A stretch of 64,000 nt of DNA from Neobacillus sp. FSL H8-0543 (GTDB lineage Bacteria; Bacillota; Bacilli; Bacillales; Cytobacillaceae). A model generated the notes under the pieces. It was not told the DNA's origin and did not search any database. It saw only the letters and a program-made list of their open reading frames with translations. Positions 17,159 to 25,084 of this stretch are shown in pieces. The position numbers were made by a program, and so were the translations under genes. Position 1 is the first letter of the stretch; each line of letters begins with the position of its first letter. The stretch is taken from assembly GCF_038592905.1 (NCBI RefSeq), contig NZ_CP151943.1, positions 3,236,501-3,300,500 of the forward strand, written 5' to 3'.

Positions 17159-17728
17159 ATGGAAATTTCATTGATTAGACATGGAAAATCAAAACTTACT
17201 GAAAATGAAAAAATAACTTGTATCGAGTTTAAGAAGTGGGTTGAAAAATATAACAATAACGGAGTGTTTAAAGAGTCAAGCTACCCTGCAGTGGCGCTTA
17301 AAAAAGTAGCAGCCTCAAATATTGTTTTTACCAGTGATTTACAAAGGTCTGTCGAATCAGCAAGGTTATTGAATCCAGGAACAAAAATAATTTCAGACCG
17401 CATATTTCGAGAAATTGAGTTACCTTCAAATCCCACCAAATTAGTTGGAATAAAATTAAAAGCCAGTATCTGGGCAGTGATTTTAAGAGTATTTTGGTTT
17501 AGTGGTTATTCTAACGAATGTGAGTCTTTTAGTCAGGCAAAATTGCGGGCAAGTAAGGCATCCCAACAGCTAATTGGTTATGCAGATGTTCATAAAAAGA
17601 TAGTTTTAGTTGGTCATGGTTTTTTTAATATGTTGATTGCTAAGGAATTGCAGAAATTGGGATGGAAAGGTAAAAGAAAACCAGGGGCAAAACATTGGAG
17701 TTGTACTACATATACCCTGACGAACTAA
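17159..17728 (+). CDS. Histidine phosphatase family protein
   Basis: 189 residues after a CAAGGAGAG site. The catalytic 'LIRHGKS' is at residues 5-11, 'FTSDLQRSVESARLL' supplies the second Arg, 'EIELP' the acid region, and 'VLVGHGFFNMLI' the second His near the C-terminus. This is a phosphoglycerate-mutase-like phosphatase, acting on a small phosphoester. A Lys/Arg-rich tail follows. Substrate unknown. Confidence 0.85.
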   Translation: MEISLIRHGKSKLTENEKITCIEFKKWVEKYNNNGVFKESSYPAVALKKVAASNIVFTSDLQRSVESARLLNPGTKIISDRIFREIELPSNPTKLVGIKLKASIWAVILRVFWFSGYSNECESFSQAKLRASKASQQLIGYADVHKKIVLVGHGFFNMLIAKELQKLGWKGKRKPGAKHWSCTTYTLTN

Positions 17729-17813
17729 GGGGTAGCGTGGCCAATGAAAAATCTAGCTATTCCATTCTTTTTTAAAAATATTTATGAAATTTATTAAAAG
17801 GGAGATTTAGATA

Positions 17814-18023
17814 ATGACTAAATTAAAAAATAAGTACCTTAATGGTATTCCATGGGTGTTAATTACTCTTTTATTAGTTGTTTGCTTTTTAATTATTGCA
17901 TCCAGTTATTTCAATACCAAAGAAATTAGTTCAGTTACTTCTCAGTGTTATGAAAATGGTGGAGAAGCCATATTAGAAATACATAACAACATCACAAATA
18001 AATATTCTTTTGAATGTAAATAA
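17814..18023 (+). CDS. Small membrane-anchored hypothetical protein
   Basis: 69 residues with GGGAGA ahead of the ATG. One hydrophobic helix at ~14-31, then an outward-facing domain 'SVTSQCYENGGEAILEIHNNITNKYSFECK' (two Cys). The two cysteines could form a disulfide outside the membrane. No function recognised. Confidence 0.65.
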   Translation: MTKLKNKYLNGIPWVLITLLLVVCFLIIASSYFNTKEISSVTSQCYENGGEAILEIHNNITNKYSFECK

Positions 18024-18108
18024 TTTCTACAGTTGAAGACAAAAGCGCTCAGAAACCATTTTACAAATTGTAATATCAACTAAGTTAATTCCCCGAGGTG
18101 GTGGAAAT

Positions 18109-18966
18109 TTGAAGAAAAAATCTAAAAAGAGATGGGTATTTTTTTTCCTCGGACTTATTTTACTAGCCTATTTTTTCTACTTTCAAAACAATTTAATCGT
18201 AACAACTGAATATGACTTTAGTTCAAAAAAGATTCCAAAAAGCTTTGGTGGATATAAAATAGTGCAGTTGTCTGACCTACACAGTAAATCCTTTGGTGAT
18301 AACCAAAACGACTTAATTGAAAAGGTGAACAAAGTTAACCCCAATCTAATTGTATTTACCGGGGATTTGGTTGATTCGGAAAGATATAATGAAGGTAGTA
18401 GTCTCGTGTTAATGGAAAAACTAGTTCAAATCGCTCCGGTTTATTATATAACAGGAAATCACGAGTGGTGGTCGGGAAAATTTAATTCATTAGAGGGTGA
18501 ATTAAAAAATGTAGGTGTGCATGTTATGCGGAATACAGTTGAGGAACTAAACAACGGAAAAGAAAATATTCATCTTATAGGAATTGATGACCCTGCAAAT
18601 TTAACTGAATCTTACACTGAGCAAGTGATATCAGAAGAAGCTATAAGGAATACAATTAAAGAAGTTAAAGATGATGGAAGTATTAATATATTATTAGCGC
18701 ATAGACCTGAATTAGTATCTTTGTATTCAAAATTTACTATCGATCCCGTTTTCTCTGGTCATGCCCATGGCGGGCAGTTCAGAATCCCCTTTGTAGGGGG
18801 ATTAGTTGCACCAAATCAAGGACTGTTCCCAGAATATACTTCTGGAAAACACGTTGTAGGTCTAACAACAATGATTGTAAGTAGAGGTCTTGGTAATAGT
18901 ATAATTCCTATAAGGATTTTTAATCGTCCAGAAATCGCTGTTGTGACATTGAAAAGAATAGAGTAA
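18109..18966 (+). CDS. Membrane-anchored metallophosphoesterase (YkuE-like)
   Basis: 285 residues from a TTG behind CGAGGTGGTGG. One N-terminal helix (~9-26) anchors it. Metal ligands appear as 'LSDLHSKSFG' (D-x-H), 'VFTGDLVDS' (GD), 'ITGNHEWW' (GNHE), 'LLAHRP' and 'FSGHAHGGQFR' (GHxH). This is the calcineurin-like fold of the YkuE/YaeI type, which is known to act on lipid or phosphodiester substrates at the outer membrane face. No partner gene. Confidence 0.85.
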   Translation: MKKKSKKRWVFFFLGLILLAYFFYFQNNLIVTTEYDFSSKKIPKSFGGYKIVQLSDLHSKSFGDNQNDLIEKVNKVNPNLIVFTGDLVDSERYNEGSSLVLMEKLVQIAPVYYITGNHEWWSGKFNSLEGELKNVGVHVMRNTVEELNNGKENIHLIGIDDPANLTESYTEQVISEEAIRNTIKEVKDDGSINILLAHRPELVSLYSKFTIDPVFSGHAHGGQFRIPFVGGLVAPNQGLFPEYTSGKHVVGLTTMIVSRGLGNSIIPIRIFNRPEIAVVTLKRIE

Positions 18967-19010
18967 AAAATTGTGTATTAATTAGATTAATATGCACCTT
19001 TAAAAGATAG

Positions 19011-19057
19011 GCTGAAAAACACATTGAATTGGGGAATTCAATGTGTTTTTCATCAGC
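19011..19057. terminator. Bidirectional terminator
   Basis: Long stem GAAAAACACATTGAATT / AATTCAATGTGTTTTTC between the convergent metallophosphoesterase and PAS genes. Confidence 0.85.
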
Positions 19058-19081
19058 TTCTCAATTGAGAAAGGTATTTTT

Positions 19082-19558
19082 TTATTCAGGCTTAACAGCA
19101 ATAAATTCGTCAATCGTTTCAGGAGTGTTTTTACCTTCTTTTCCTTGGAAAAGGTCGATATTAACGGTCACATCCATACAGCCAAGGTATTTTCCATTTT
19201 CATCACGTACTGCCATGAATTTTTGGTAAATTTGACCGGTCTCACCATGGCGTTTTGGGAACCAAAATTCCCATTCGTCACGTGCTCCTGAACGGAAATC
19301 ATTCAACAATTTTTCAACGTGGTGAGCCACTTTTGGGTGAAGCTCAAGCACAGGGAGACCAATTGCTTCTTTACGACGACCATGCACGCGGTTTGGATTA
19401 TTTGAATACCAGCGGAAAATATCGTTGGCATCGCAAAAGCCCATTTCAAATGGCAAAAGATTGATGATTGAATCTAAAGTGCTTGCTTTAATCGCTCCAG
19501 TTTCAAAATTAATTACAGCTTCAGGACTAATTAAATCAGACAATTTTTCTTTAGACAT
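19082..19558 (-). CDS. Single PAS-domain protein (DUF438-type PAS)
   Basis: 158 residues from ATG 19558 with AAAGGAG upstream. 'LPFEMGFCDANDIFRWYSNNPNRVHGRRKEAIG' (res ~40-72, interrupted loops) and 'EFWFPKRHGETGQIYQKFMAVRDENGKYLGCMDVTVNI' form a complete PAS fold like that at the C-terminus of DUF438 proteins. No kinase or DNA-binding output is attached, so it may sense heme, redox or a ligand and bind a partner. Its promoter carries an Fnr-like palindrome and a Fur-like box, which suggests response to low oxygen and iron. Confidence 0.75.
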   Translation of the reverse strand: MSKEKLSDLISPEAVINFETGAIKASTLDSIINLLPFEMGFCDANDIFRWYSNNPNRVHGRRKEAIGLPVLELHPKVAHHVEKLLNDFRSGARDEWEFWFPKRHGETGQIYQKFMAVRDENGKYLGCMDVTVNIDLFQGKEGKNTPETIDEFIAVKPE

Positions 19559-19630
19559 ATATAAAACTCCTTTATGAGAATAATATAATACAAATATTAG
19601 GTAGAAAAACGTATTATGGTTCCTAATTAA

Positions 19631-19673
19631 ATGATAATCATTTTCAATGATATTTGTTGTGATATATATCACG
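19631..19673 (-). promoter_or_regulatory. Fnr-like activator site, -10 box and overlapping Fur-like box
   Basis: TGTGATATATATCACG at 19658-19673 fits the TGTGA-N6-TCACA Fnr/Crp pattern. Its centre lies 29.5 bp before the first base of a minus-strand TATCAT (19636-19631), the same spacing as at the globin gene, i.e. about -41.5. TGATAATCATTTTCA at 19632-19646 differs at one position from the 7-1-7 Fur consensus and overlaps the -10 box. Confidence 0.6.
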
Positions 19674-19735
19674 GAAAAGAATGTATATTATTTATTTGGT
19701 TAGTATGAAAATAATTGGACGAAAGGAGGTTCAAA

Positions 19736-19945
19736 ATGGAAGTAATACTAATTAGTCTCTTCTCAGCTATAATAATTTTTATGACGGTTTACTCCATTAT
19801 TAAAGTAATAATTATTGCCTATAAAAGAAAAGAAATAACGCTTCGAAGATTTGAAGTTTTGGTAACCTTGTCTATCTTAATAGGTTTATTCGTAGCTTCG
19901 ATATTGCCCTTTGGTTATCAAAAAATATTTGAAGCAATCCTCTGA
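19736..19945 (+). CDS. Small two-helix membrane protein
   Basis: 69 residues; AAAGGAGG lies seven bases before ATG 19736. Two hydrophobic helices (~2-26 and ~42-62) with a basic loop 'AYKRKEITLRRFE' between them. It is divergent from the PAS gene, so it may share the regulatory gap. No family recognised. Confidence 0.62.
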   Translation: MEVILISLFSAIIIFMTVYSIIKVIIIAYKRKEITLRRFEVLVTLSILIGLFVASILPFGYQKIFEAIL

Positions 19946-20019
19946 CCCTTTTTGTAGTAATTTGGTAGATGGTTAATACCCTTATGTGAATAAGGATCAA
20001 AACTAGGGAGCTGGCTTGA

Positions 20020-21438
20020 TTGTTAAAAGAAGAATTACAGAAACGAGCATTATCGATAATTCCAATTTCTGTAAATTTCCAACCTGTCATAGAGGAATAT
20101 ACTGAGGGAGAGGCCATGTTTTCATGGACAAACGAAGAAAAAGATGAAGATATTACGATAAATCTGGACATTAACGGTAATTTGCTTAGTTTATCGATTG
20201 ATAAGAACGACAAAACTCGGGATATAATTCCTTTAAACTTCGAGGAGAGTAAAGAACGAGCAGAGCGGTTTTTACTTAGTCATTATCCGAATGCATTAAA
20301 TGATTTAACCCTCTACAAATCTAAAAAACTTACATGTGTACACCGTTTTTATTATGAACAAATTGTCATGGACTTACCATTAGAGAATGCTGGATGTTAT
20401 ATCGATATTGACCCTTTGGGGGAAATTGTTGGGTTTACATACCAAGGTGTGAAACGGAACCCAGAAATACCAGCCATGCTGATTTCAAAAGAAAAACTGA
20501 TTGAACACGTACTAAATAGAGTGGATTTTCAGCTATTGATTACATATTTGTATTCCGATATTCATAATGTTGCGGAAGATGGACTCCATCTTGTGTACGA
20601 CCTTGATCCATATTTCATGGAATATAAAGCAGACGTTTTGGAACCAACGTTAACAATTATACATGAAGAAGATTCTACACAATCGTATGTCACCCTTGCC
20701 CCTCCTACTAGTACGATTATACGCAAATATTTATCTAATGAAGAAATCATTGGTATTACTGAACAGATGGAGGTTATTCGTGAAGTAGATATGGGAGAAG
20801 AGATTGGCATCGTGTGGCGTGAACGGGACTGGGAGATGAAGGAAGAGGATTTATCCATAAACGGCTTTTTTACTAGACAAACAGAAGATACTGTTAAAGC
20901 CTTCATTTCTAAGAAAACAGGTAAAGTCAGAAGTTATATTTGGTTTAAGGAACGAAGTGGCGACCTTCAACTAAATCGCAAAGAATGTTATCAGAAGGCA
21001 ATTGATTTTCTGCAAATGCTTGATCCAAATTATTATCAGTATCTTCAACTGATTGTTTGGGTAGATGAGGAGGAAGAGGATGAGACTAGAATGAAAGAAT
21101 CATTCACATTCCACCTGCATAACGGTCAGGACATACCAGTTCAGTTAGCATTAGTAATGGTTGTTGTTAATCCTAAAACAGGGGAAATTGATCATTATTC
21201 TGGACCAAGTTTTGACTTGGAACAACTAAGCCAAATTTCCGCTAAACCAGCTATTTCTAAAAAAGAAGCAAGGGAAATATTTAGCAATCATCTGGATTTT
21301 GAACTAGCGTGGAGCAAAAATTATGATAGTGAAACGGACTCCTATTCCCTTGTTTATAAAGCGTGTGATCGTTTTTCTAGAAACCCAATCCGATACATTG
21401 ATGCCATGAATGGTTCAGTTATTATAAATAAAGAATAA
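20020..21438 (+). CDS. YcdB/YcdC-repeat (DUF4901-like) cytoplasmic protein
   Basis: 472 residues from a TTG behind CTAGGGAG. There is no signal peptide. Two PepSY-like halves can be seen: 'NFEESKERAERFLLSHYPN ... YIDIDPLGEIVGFTY' and 'NRKECYQKAIDFLQMLDPNYY ... NPKTGEIDHYSGPSF', followed by a third shorter one ending 'IDAMNGSVII'. This is the YcdB/YcdC-type repeat, usually secreted in Bacilli; here it would stay inside the cell. Function unknown. Confidence 0.65.
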   Translation: MLKEELQKRALSIIPISVNFQPVIEEYTEGEAMFSWTNEEKDEDITINLDINGNLLSLSIDKNDKTRDIIPLNFEESKERAERFLLSHYPNALNDLTLYKSKKLTCVHRFYYEQIVMDLPLENAGCYIDIDPLGEIVGFTYQGVKRNPEIPAMLISKEKLIEHVLNRVDFQLLITYLYSDIHNVAEDGLHLVYDLDPYFMEYKADVLEPTLTIIHEEDSTQSYVTLAPPTSTIIRKYLSNEEIIGITEQMEVIREVDMGEEIGIVWRERDWEMKEEDLSINGFFTRQTEDTVKAFISKKTGKVRSYIWFKERSGDLQLNRKECYQKAIDFLQMLDPNYYQYLQLIVWVDEEEEDETRMKESFTFHLHNGQDIPVQLALVMVVVNPKTGEIDHYSGPSFDLEQLSQISAKPAISKKEAREIFSNHLDFELAWSKNYDSETDSYSLVYKACDRFSRNPIRYIDAMNGSVIINKE

Positions 21439-21499
21439 CATGTTGAACTTTTGATGTTCTTAGTTTAAGATATATAGAAATATTCTAAAATTAAATATT

Positions 21500-21735
21500 C
21501 AAGTAATGATAGGAATTAGTAGTATCTTATCTCCCTGTTTTTAGAGAGCTGATGGTTGGTGGAAATCAGTACATAGATAAGTGCGAATTACTCCCTTGAA
21601 CTTTCTTTGCGAAAAATGAGTAGTAAAGAACGGACGAACCGTTATTCGATTGAGTGGAAGAGAAATCTTCAACAAGGGTGGTACCGCGTTAACCACGTCC
21701 CTTTTTTAGGGGCGTGGTTTTTATTTTTTTAAAAA
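21500..21735 (+). promoter_or_regulatory. Tyrosyl T-box leader of tyrS
   Basis: The 312-bp gap before tyrS holds the T-box core AAGGGTGGTACCGCG at 21674-21688, an AGAGAG/GGTTGGTGGAAA stem I region, and a UAC tyrosine codon at 21589-21591 in the expected specifier loop (GAATTACTC). The terminator stem AACCACG.CCC / GGGGCGTGGTT with a T-run lies at 21691-21730. Uncharged tRNA-Tyr should bind and prevent termination. Confidence 0.92.
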
Positions 21736-21750
21736 GAAGGGGGAGAAGGT

Positions 21751-22998
21751 TTGGGACAATTTTTAGAACAACTATCAAATGAACAATTAGCTGAAGTAAA
21801 GAGGCAATTCGATATTTATAGCAATGGCGTAAAAGAGATAATTCCCGAAAGTGAACTGAAGAATAAGATTGCAAAATCATTGGTAACAAACCGTCCGCTA
21901 AAAATAAAGTTAGGACTAGATCCATCTGCTCCAGACGTTCATTTAGGGCATACAGTGGTCTTAAACAAACTGAAACAGTTTCAAGAGAATGGTCACACGA
22001 TCCAGCTTATTATTGGAGATTTTACAGGAAAAATTGGTGACCCTACAGGAAAATCAGCAGTAAGAAAGCAGCTGACAACTGAAGAAGTAACTCAAAATGC
22101 AAAAACATACTTTGAACAATTCAGTAAAGTGTTAGATATGGAAAAGGTTGAGTTGCATTATAACTCGAAATGGCTAAGCAAGCTTGCGCTTGAAGACATG
22201 ATTCATTTATCTTCAAGTATTACGGTCGCGCGGTTACTTGAAAGAAATGATTTTTCAGAGAGGCTAGCAACAGGAAAGCCGATATCTTTACATGAATTTT
22301 TCTACCCGTTAATGCAAGGATATGATTCTGTTGAACTTGAAAGTGATATCGAACTTGGTGGAACCGACCAACATTTCAATGTCTTAATGGGTCGACACCT
22401 ACAAGAACATTACGGAAAAGAAAAACAAATCGTGATTCTATTGCCATTACTTGAGGGTCTTGATGGAGTAGAAAAGATGTCAAAATCAAAAAACAATTAC
22501 ATTGGTGTAGATGAGGATCAACATTCAATGTACGGCAAAACAATGTCTATACCTGATGAATTAATTTCAAAGTATTTTGATCTTGTTACGGATTTGCCGG
22601 TGGACCAGAAGAATCAAATTAAAGAAGATCTCGAACAAGGAAAACTTCATCCTAGAGACGCCAAAATGTTCTTAGCCCGAACGATTGTAAGAATCTATCA
22701 TGATGTTGATGAGGCTGAGAAGGCAGAAGCAGCTTTTAAAGCAGTATTTCAAAGAGGTTCACTGCCTGATGATATTCCTGTAATAAAATGGCAAGGGGAC
22801 AGAGAAGTTCCATTAGTCGATTTACTCGTTGAATTAAAACTACAAAAGTCAAAAACGGAAGCCCGGAAAATGATTCAAAATGGTGGGATAAGAATTAACG
22901 AGGTCAAGGTGAATGACATCCATCTACACGTTAACATGATGGATGAACCTATTATCCAAGTAGGAAAAAGAAAGTTTGTAAGGGTGGAAATAAAGTAA
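21751..22998 (+). CDS. tyrS: Tyrosyl-tRNA synthetase (TyrZ-type)
   Basis: 415 residues from a TTG after GGGGGAGAAGG. Class I signatures: '[11 protein letters not shown]' (HIGH-like HLGH, ~47-57) and '[13 protein letters not shown]' (KMSKS, ~233-245). '[14 protein letters not shown]' and 'GGTDQHFN' bind tyrosine and ATP; an S4 RNA-binding domain ends the protein ('[20 protein letters not shown]'). The KMSKS form and HLGH mark it as the TyrZ branch rather than TyrS of B. subtilis. Controlled by the T-box directly upstream. Confidence 0.93.
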   Translation: MGQFLEQLSNEQLAEVKRQFDIYSNGVKEIIPESELKNKIAKSLVTNRPLKIKLGLDPSAPDVHLGHTVVLNKLKQFQENGHTIQLIIGDFTGKIGDPTGKSAVRKQLTTEEVTQNAKTYFEQFSKVLDMEKVELHYNSKWLSKLALEDMIHLSSSITVARLLERNDFSERLATGKPISLHEFFYPLMQGYDSVELESDIELGGTDQHFNVLMGRHLQEHYGKEKQIVILLPLLEGLDGVEKMSKSKNNYIGVDEDQHSMYGKTMSIPDELISKYFDLVTDLPVDQKNQIKEDLEQGKLHPRDAKMFLARTIVRIYHDVDEAEKAEAAFKAVFQRGSLPDDIPVIKWQGDREVPLVDLLVELKLQKSKTEARKMIQNGGIRINEVKVNDIHLHVNMMDEPIIQVGKRKFVRVEIK

Positions 22999-23051
22999 TA
23001 CTAAATACTTTTTATAACCCAACCCTTAAAAGGGTATTTCAGAATTAGACA

Positions 23052-23078
23052 AAAGCCAAGGATATGTTCCCTGGCTTT
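23052..23078 (-). terminator. Weak hairpin at the convergent end of tyrS
   Basis: AAAGCCAAGG / CCcTGGCTTT, overlapping the stop of the small minus-strand gene. T-runs are poor. Confidence 0.4.
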
Positions 23079-23253
23079 AGTCGATATATCCCTTGTCTTT
23101 TAAGCATACAAGAGCTGCGTTTTCATTTTCTTCTTTGATTTGATACTCCAATGTACCATCCACAATTTTGGCACAACGACCACCAAATGGCTTGAGGGCG
23201 TCCTTGATTTCCTTAACATCAACCTTGCTACTAATTGGATAAAATACTTTCAC
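23077..23253 (-). CDS. Small hypothetical protein
   Basis: 58 residues. GTG 23253 is chosen since GGAGGT lies seven bases ahead. 'VFYPISSKVDVKEIKDALKPFGGRCAKIVDGTLEYQIKEENENAALVCLKDKGYID' broken down shows an alpha/beta mini-domain with a cysteine pair separated by over 25 residues; no transmembrane segment. Family not recognised. Confidence 0.55.
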   Translation of the reverse strand: MKVFYPISSKVDVKEIKDALKPFGGRCAKIVDGTLEYQIKEENENAALVCLKDKGYID

Positions 23254-23389
23254 CAAATCCACCTCCAAGGATAACTATAAGAAAATGAATGAGGTTATGC
23301 AGTGATCAATATTACAGCAAGGGAGTGTTGATTTCTTTTATTATCCATAATTTAGGTTCTGAAATGTTTATATGATGGTGTCCTTTGTC

Positions 23390-23683
23390 TTATTCCGTAT
23401 TGGAGAGATCTAACGAATCCGCAGTTATTCTTCCATCTCGGACATCAATATTTCCTTGTATTGTCCCATCCTTAGTAATCACGTTTACAATATATGTTCC
23501 TTCACCAGGATAGTAACCAATGCCGTTAATTTGAAAGGACTCTTCCGGGTAATGTGTCTTCAGGTACTCAGTAACAATCTCTTTACTTTCTGACCTTTTA
23601 ACCGGGTTTCCGTTGAGAAAAAGGTAAATAAAACCGACAAGTAGCAACAGAACTACCGCAAACGAAATTGGCCTAACTCTCAT
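23390..23683 (-). CDS. Membrane-anchored small protein with PepSY-like domain
   Basis: 97 residues with AAGGGGTAA ahead of the ATG. Hydrophobic helix at ~8-24, then an extracytoplasmic segment: 'SKEIVTEYLKTHYPEESFQINGIGYYPGEGTYIVNVITKDG' resembles a PepSY/DUF3139-type fold. No neighbour suggests a role. Confidence 0.6.
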   Translation of the reverse strand: MRVRPISFAVVLLLLVGFIYLFLNGNPVKRSESKEIVTEYLKTHYPEESFQINGIGYYPGEGTYIVNVITKDGTIQGNIDVRDGRITADSLDLSNTE

Positions 23684-23778
23684 ATTTTACCCCTTCTTTC
23701 ATGTCATCTTTTCATTCTATTTTATAGTGATTTAGTGTAAAGTTACACTATTTTATAAATAATATTTAATAAAAGAAC

Positions 23779-23892
23779 AAAAAAGGAGCCTGGTACAAAA
23801 CGTACCAGGCTGAAATTATGGGAAGTTTTAAGAGTAAGTCCCTAAAACCGATTAACTAATTAAGTTACCTTTATAATAAGCTACACATGTGT
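23779..23892 (-). ncRNA. Candidate small RNA, copy 1
   Basis: Minus-strand promoter TTCACA (23926-23921), 18-bp spacer, TATAAG (23902-23897). Start expected near 23890-23892; end at terminator stem AGCCTGGTAC / GTACCAGGCT (23811-23802, 23796-23787) plus six U, so about 112 nt. An internal stem pairs AAGGUAA with UUAC-U-CUU; compared with the other copies' AAGAUAA/UUAUCUU this is a compensatory change. A single-stranded CUUCCC precedes the terminator. Confidence 0.68.
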
Positions 23893-23949
23893 AGAACTTA
23901 TAGTGAACTTGTGTGGAAGTTGTGAAGATAATTGCTTGATAAAAAAAGC

Positions 23950-24063
23950 AAAAAAGGAGCCTGGTACAGATTGTACCAGGCTAAAATTATGGGAAGTTTT
24001 AAGATAAGTTCTCAAAACCGATTTAACTAATTAAGTTATCTTTATAATAAGCTACACATGTGT
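23950..24063 (-). ncRNA. Candidate small RNA, copy 2
   Basis: Promoter TTCACA (24097-24092), 18-bp spacer, TATAAG (24073-24068). Start near 24061-24063. Internal stem AAGAUAA/UUAUCUU, unpaired CUUCCC, then terminator AGCCTGGTAC / GTACCAGGCT (23982-23973, 23967-23958) with a U-run. Length about 112 nt. Confidence 0.68.
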
Positions 24064-24118
24064 AGAACTTATAGTGAACTTGTGTGGAAGTTGTGAAGAT
24101 AATTGCTAAAAAAAAGAC

Positions 24119-24233
24119 AAAAAAGGAGCCTGGTACAGATTGTACCAGGCTAAAATTATGGGAAGTTTTAAGATAAGATCTCAAAACCGGTTTAACTAAA
24201 TTAAGTTATCTTTATAATAATCTACACATGTGT
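24119..24233 (-). ncRNA. Candidate small RNA, copy 3
   Basis: -10 box TATAAG (24243-24238) with an 18-bp spacer to TTCATA (24267-24262); the -35 box is one base weaker than in copies 1 and 2. Same internal stem, CUUCCC and terminator (24151-24142, 24136-24127). About 112 nt. Confidence 0.62.
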
Positions 24234-24360
24234 AGAACTTATAGGGAAGATGTGTGGAAGTTATGAAGATGAAAACTTTTGATCATAAACCATTTGAAAA
24301 ACTTCGTGGAGAAACATGGAGTAAAAATGAATAAATAATCTAATAATAAATTTGCATGTA

Positions 24361-25038
24361 ATGAATGATGAAAAGGGGACGATTTGTTTTAGTAAATATC
24401 TAACGAAGATGGTGTTATTGTTTCTTTCCTTTGCGTTGATTTTTCCAGCATTCACAAAAGTGGAGGCAAACGAAACAGTCGTCACGCAAAATGCGCATTT
24501 AAGTGAAAAAGCTGTACAGTTTAAGTGGGACATGCGTAAGCTATGGCTTGACCACTCATTATGGACAGGAAGGTATGTAGTAAGTGCATTAGCGGGTCTT
24601 GAGGATCAAGAAAAGGTGTTGGCAAGACTCCTAAAAACCATGGATGATACAGGGAATCTGATAAAGCCTTATTATGGAGAAGAAGCAGGTAACAAGCTGG
24701 GGCAATTATTACGTGAGCATATCCTGCTTGCTGGAAAAGTGGTGGCAGCTGCCAAGAGCGGAAACCAAGCAGATCTAAAAAAATTCAATAAAGAATGGTA
24801 TAAAAATGCAGATGATATTACAGATTTTCTAGCCAAAGCCAATCCGAATTATAATAAAAATGAATTAAGGGAAGCACTACACATGCATTTGAAAATGATA
24901 ACAGATACTGTAGTAGCAAGGCTTAAAAAGGATTGGGATGCTGATATTCTTGCCTTTGATAAAAATGAAGATCATTTAATCAAACTGGCCGATACGTTAT
25001 CAGAAGGAATCATCAAGCAGTTTCCTAATAATTTCTAA
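24361..25038 (+). CDS. Secreted alpha-helical protein of unknown function
   Basis: About 225 residues. A basic n-region and hydrophobic core 'MVLLFLSFALIFPAF' end in 'VEA|NETV', a good signal-peptidase I site. The mature part is nearly all helix, with repeated 'LREHILLAGKVVAAAKSG', 'LHMHLKMITDTVVARLKKDWDADILAFDKNEDHLIKLADTL' segments containing spaced His residues, like a four-helix bundle that could bind metal. ATG 24361 lacks a ribosome site; AAAAGGGG at 24371-24378 lies after it, so the true start may be an unusual codon further in. No family name recalled with confidence. Confidence 0.7.
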   Translation: MNDEKGTICFSKYLTKMVLLFLSFALIFPAFTKVEANETVVTQNAHLSEKAVQFKWDMRKLWLDHSLWTGRYVVSALAGLEDQEKVLARLLKTMDDTGNLIKPYYGEEAGNKLGQLLREHILLAGKVVAAAKSGNQADLKKFNKEWYKNADDITDFLAKANPNYNKNELREALHMHLKMITDTVVARLKKDWDADILAFDKNEDHLIKLADTLSEGIIKQFPNNF

Positions 25039-25075
25039 AAAAGGTGTCCCATCACATTGTTGGGACACCTTTTTT
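25037..25075. terminator. Bidirectional terminator
   Basis: AAAAAAGGTGTCCCA / TGGGACACCTTTTTT between the convergent secreted-protein and purine-permease genes. Confidence 0.9.
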
Positions 25076-25084
25076 AGAAAAATA

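Larger units (their letters stand above)
23779..24267 (-). repeat. Three tandem ~170-bp repeat units (small-RNA cassette)
   Basis: The GGAGCCTGGTAC block recurs at 23785, 23956 and 24125 (spacing 171 and 169). Each unit contains, in minus-strand order, a promoter, a CTACACATGTGTAG palindrome, a ~60-nt conserved middle and a terminator. This fills most of the 23684-24360 gap. No protein frame is conserved across units. Confidence 0.9.

Noticed and set aside
19043..19464. Plus-strand frames opposite the PAS gene
   Set aside because: Antisense shadows of a gene with a clear PAS fold and ribosome site.
23779..24267. Riboswitch or attenuator acting on the plus-strand secreted-protein gene
   Set aside because: Hairpins have T-runs only on the minus strand and promoters read the same way, so they fit separate minus-strand units better.
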